A DNA stretch of 64,000 nt from contig CAJINV010000007.1 of NCBI GenBank assembly GCA_905178155.1, forward strand, positions 452,732 to 516,731, written 5' to 3'. The notes under the pieces were generated by a model that ran no database searches, was not told where the DNA came from, and was given only the letters and a program-made list of their open reading frames with translations. Origin of the DNA: Amoebophrya sp. A120 (Eukaryota; Sar; Dinophyceae; Syndiniales; Amoebophryaceae). The translations under genes and the position numbers were made by a program. The stretch's first letter is position 1; each line of letters opens with the position of its first letter. Shown here piece by piece: positions 63,888-64,000 of the stretch.

Positions 63888-64000
63888 TATCACTTGCAAA
63901 AGTATCGTACTCCTATACATGCATTGCAAATTTCCTCAGCATGAGAAATAAAATTTGTATTGCGTTTGTACCTTAAGAAAAATGCAGCAATTACTACGAG
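63888..64000. mobile_element. introner, family E, cut by the window end
   Basis: It starts TATCACTTGCAAAAGTATCG after GTACA. From the 150-bp length of the family the right end should lie about 37 bases beyond the window, followed by GTACA. Confidence 0.7.

Noticed and set aside
1-64000. Dinoflagellate spliced-leader sequence or its gene
   Set aside because: I looked for the conserved leader (it ends TTTTGGCTCAAG) and did not find it; acceptor sites alone cannot show trans-splicing.

Overview
The window looks like nuclear DNA of a dinoflagellate-lineage protist. The best guess is a Syndiniales-type parasite such as Amoebophrya, whose genes are reported to carry non-canonical introns with terminal inverted repeats (recalled, not checked here). 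Eukaryotic signs are multi-exon genes, a few canonical GT-AG introns, a Ty1/copia element, a LINE-type element, a Dpy-30/RIIa motif, a DOT1-like methyltransferase and single-pass membrane proteins with long disordered tails. No rRNA, tRNA, operon or bacterial signal was found.

Main observation: about 50 short palindromic insertions ('introners' below), complete or partial. Nearly all sit inside coding sequence. Most begin TAT/TAC, end ATA, and are flanked by a 5-bp direct repeat (TSD) that differs from site to site. Removing the element plus one TSD copy restores the reading frame in every join I could work out. The junctions carry no consistent GT-AG. Ten sequence families, which I label A-J, share this layout and an internal core TTTGTNATGC / GCATNACAAA, but have different terminal repeats: A (GTCTGGGTCTGGAA, ~250-312 bp), B (CCCCCCTCCCCATATC, ~310 bp), C (GAGCAAAAACGTCCCC, ~280-300 bp), D (AAAAAACTGTGTAAGTGTAA, ~210-222 bp), E (GCAAAAGCATCGTACTAG, exactly 150 bp), F (GAGTGCACAACTCCC, 216-217 bp), G (GTGAAAAATGCCCCCAC, 260-306 bp), H (GGCGTTCTCAACT), I (GTTGAAATGATTTG, ~308 bp), J (AGCTGGCAGGGCA).

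Layout. 900-9474: Ty1/copia retrotransposon with both LTRs. 10889-13368: 2-oxoglutarate (TauD-like) dioxygenase, gene A. 14381-16158: gene B, a Dpy-30/RIIa-like protein with an Ala/Glu/Pro tail. 17098-21794: gene C, a legumain/GPI8-like membrane protein with ten introners. 22260-23750: GC-rich island without a convincing gene. 24109-27367: gene D, a DOT1-like methyltransferase, followed at 27591-27962 by a duplicated copy of its last exons with different introners. 28945-33124: gene E, unknown, with a nested introner and an assembly join at 31510. 33336-33813: small gene F. 37150-41267: LINE with endonuclease, RT and RNase H. 35082-61411: scattered members of a Cys-rich type I membrane protein family (35082, 43247, 47152, 53037, 57987), the two at 53037 and 57987 looking complete. 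50592-50996: orphan ORF. 62397-end: gene K, a Cys-rich protein with a tandem repeated domain, cut by the window edge.

The genes do not form a pathway. What they share is interruption by introners. The cluster of surface-type proteins suggests a rapidly duplicating locus. All splice models are conceptual: they rest on frame restoration and family motifs, not transcripts.
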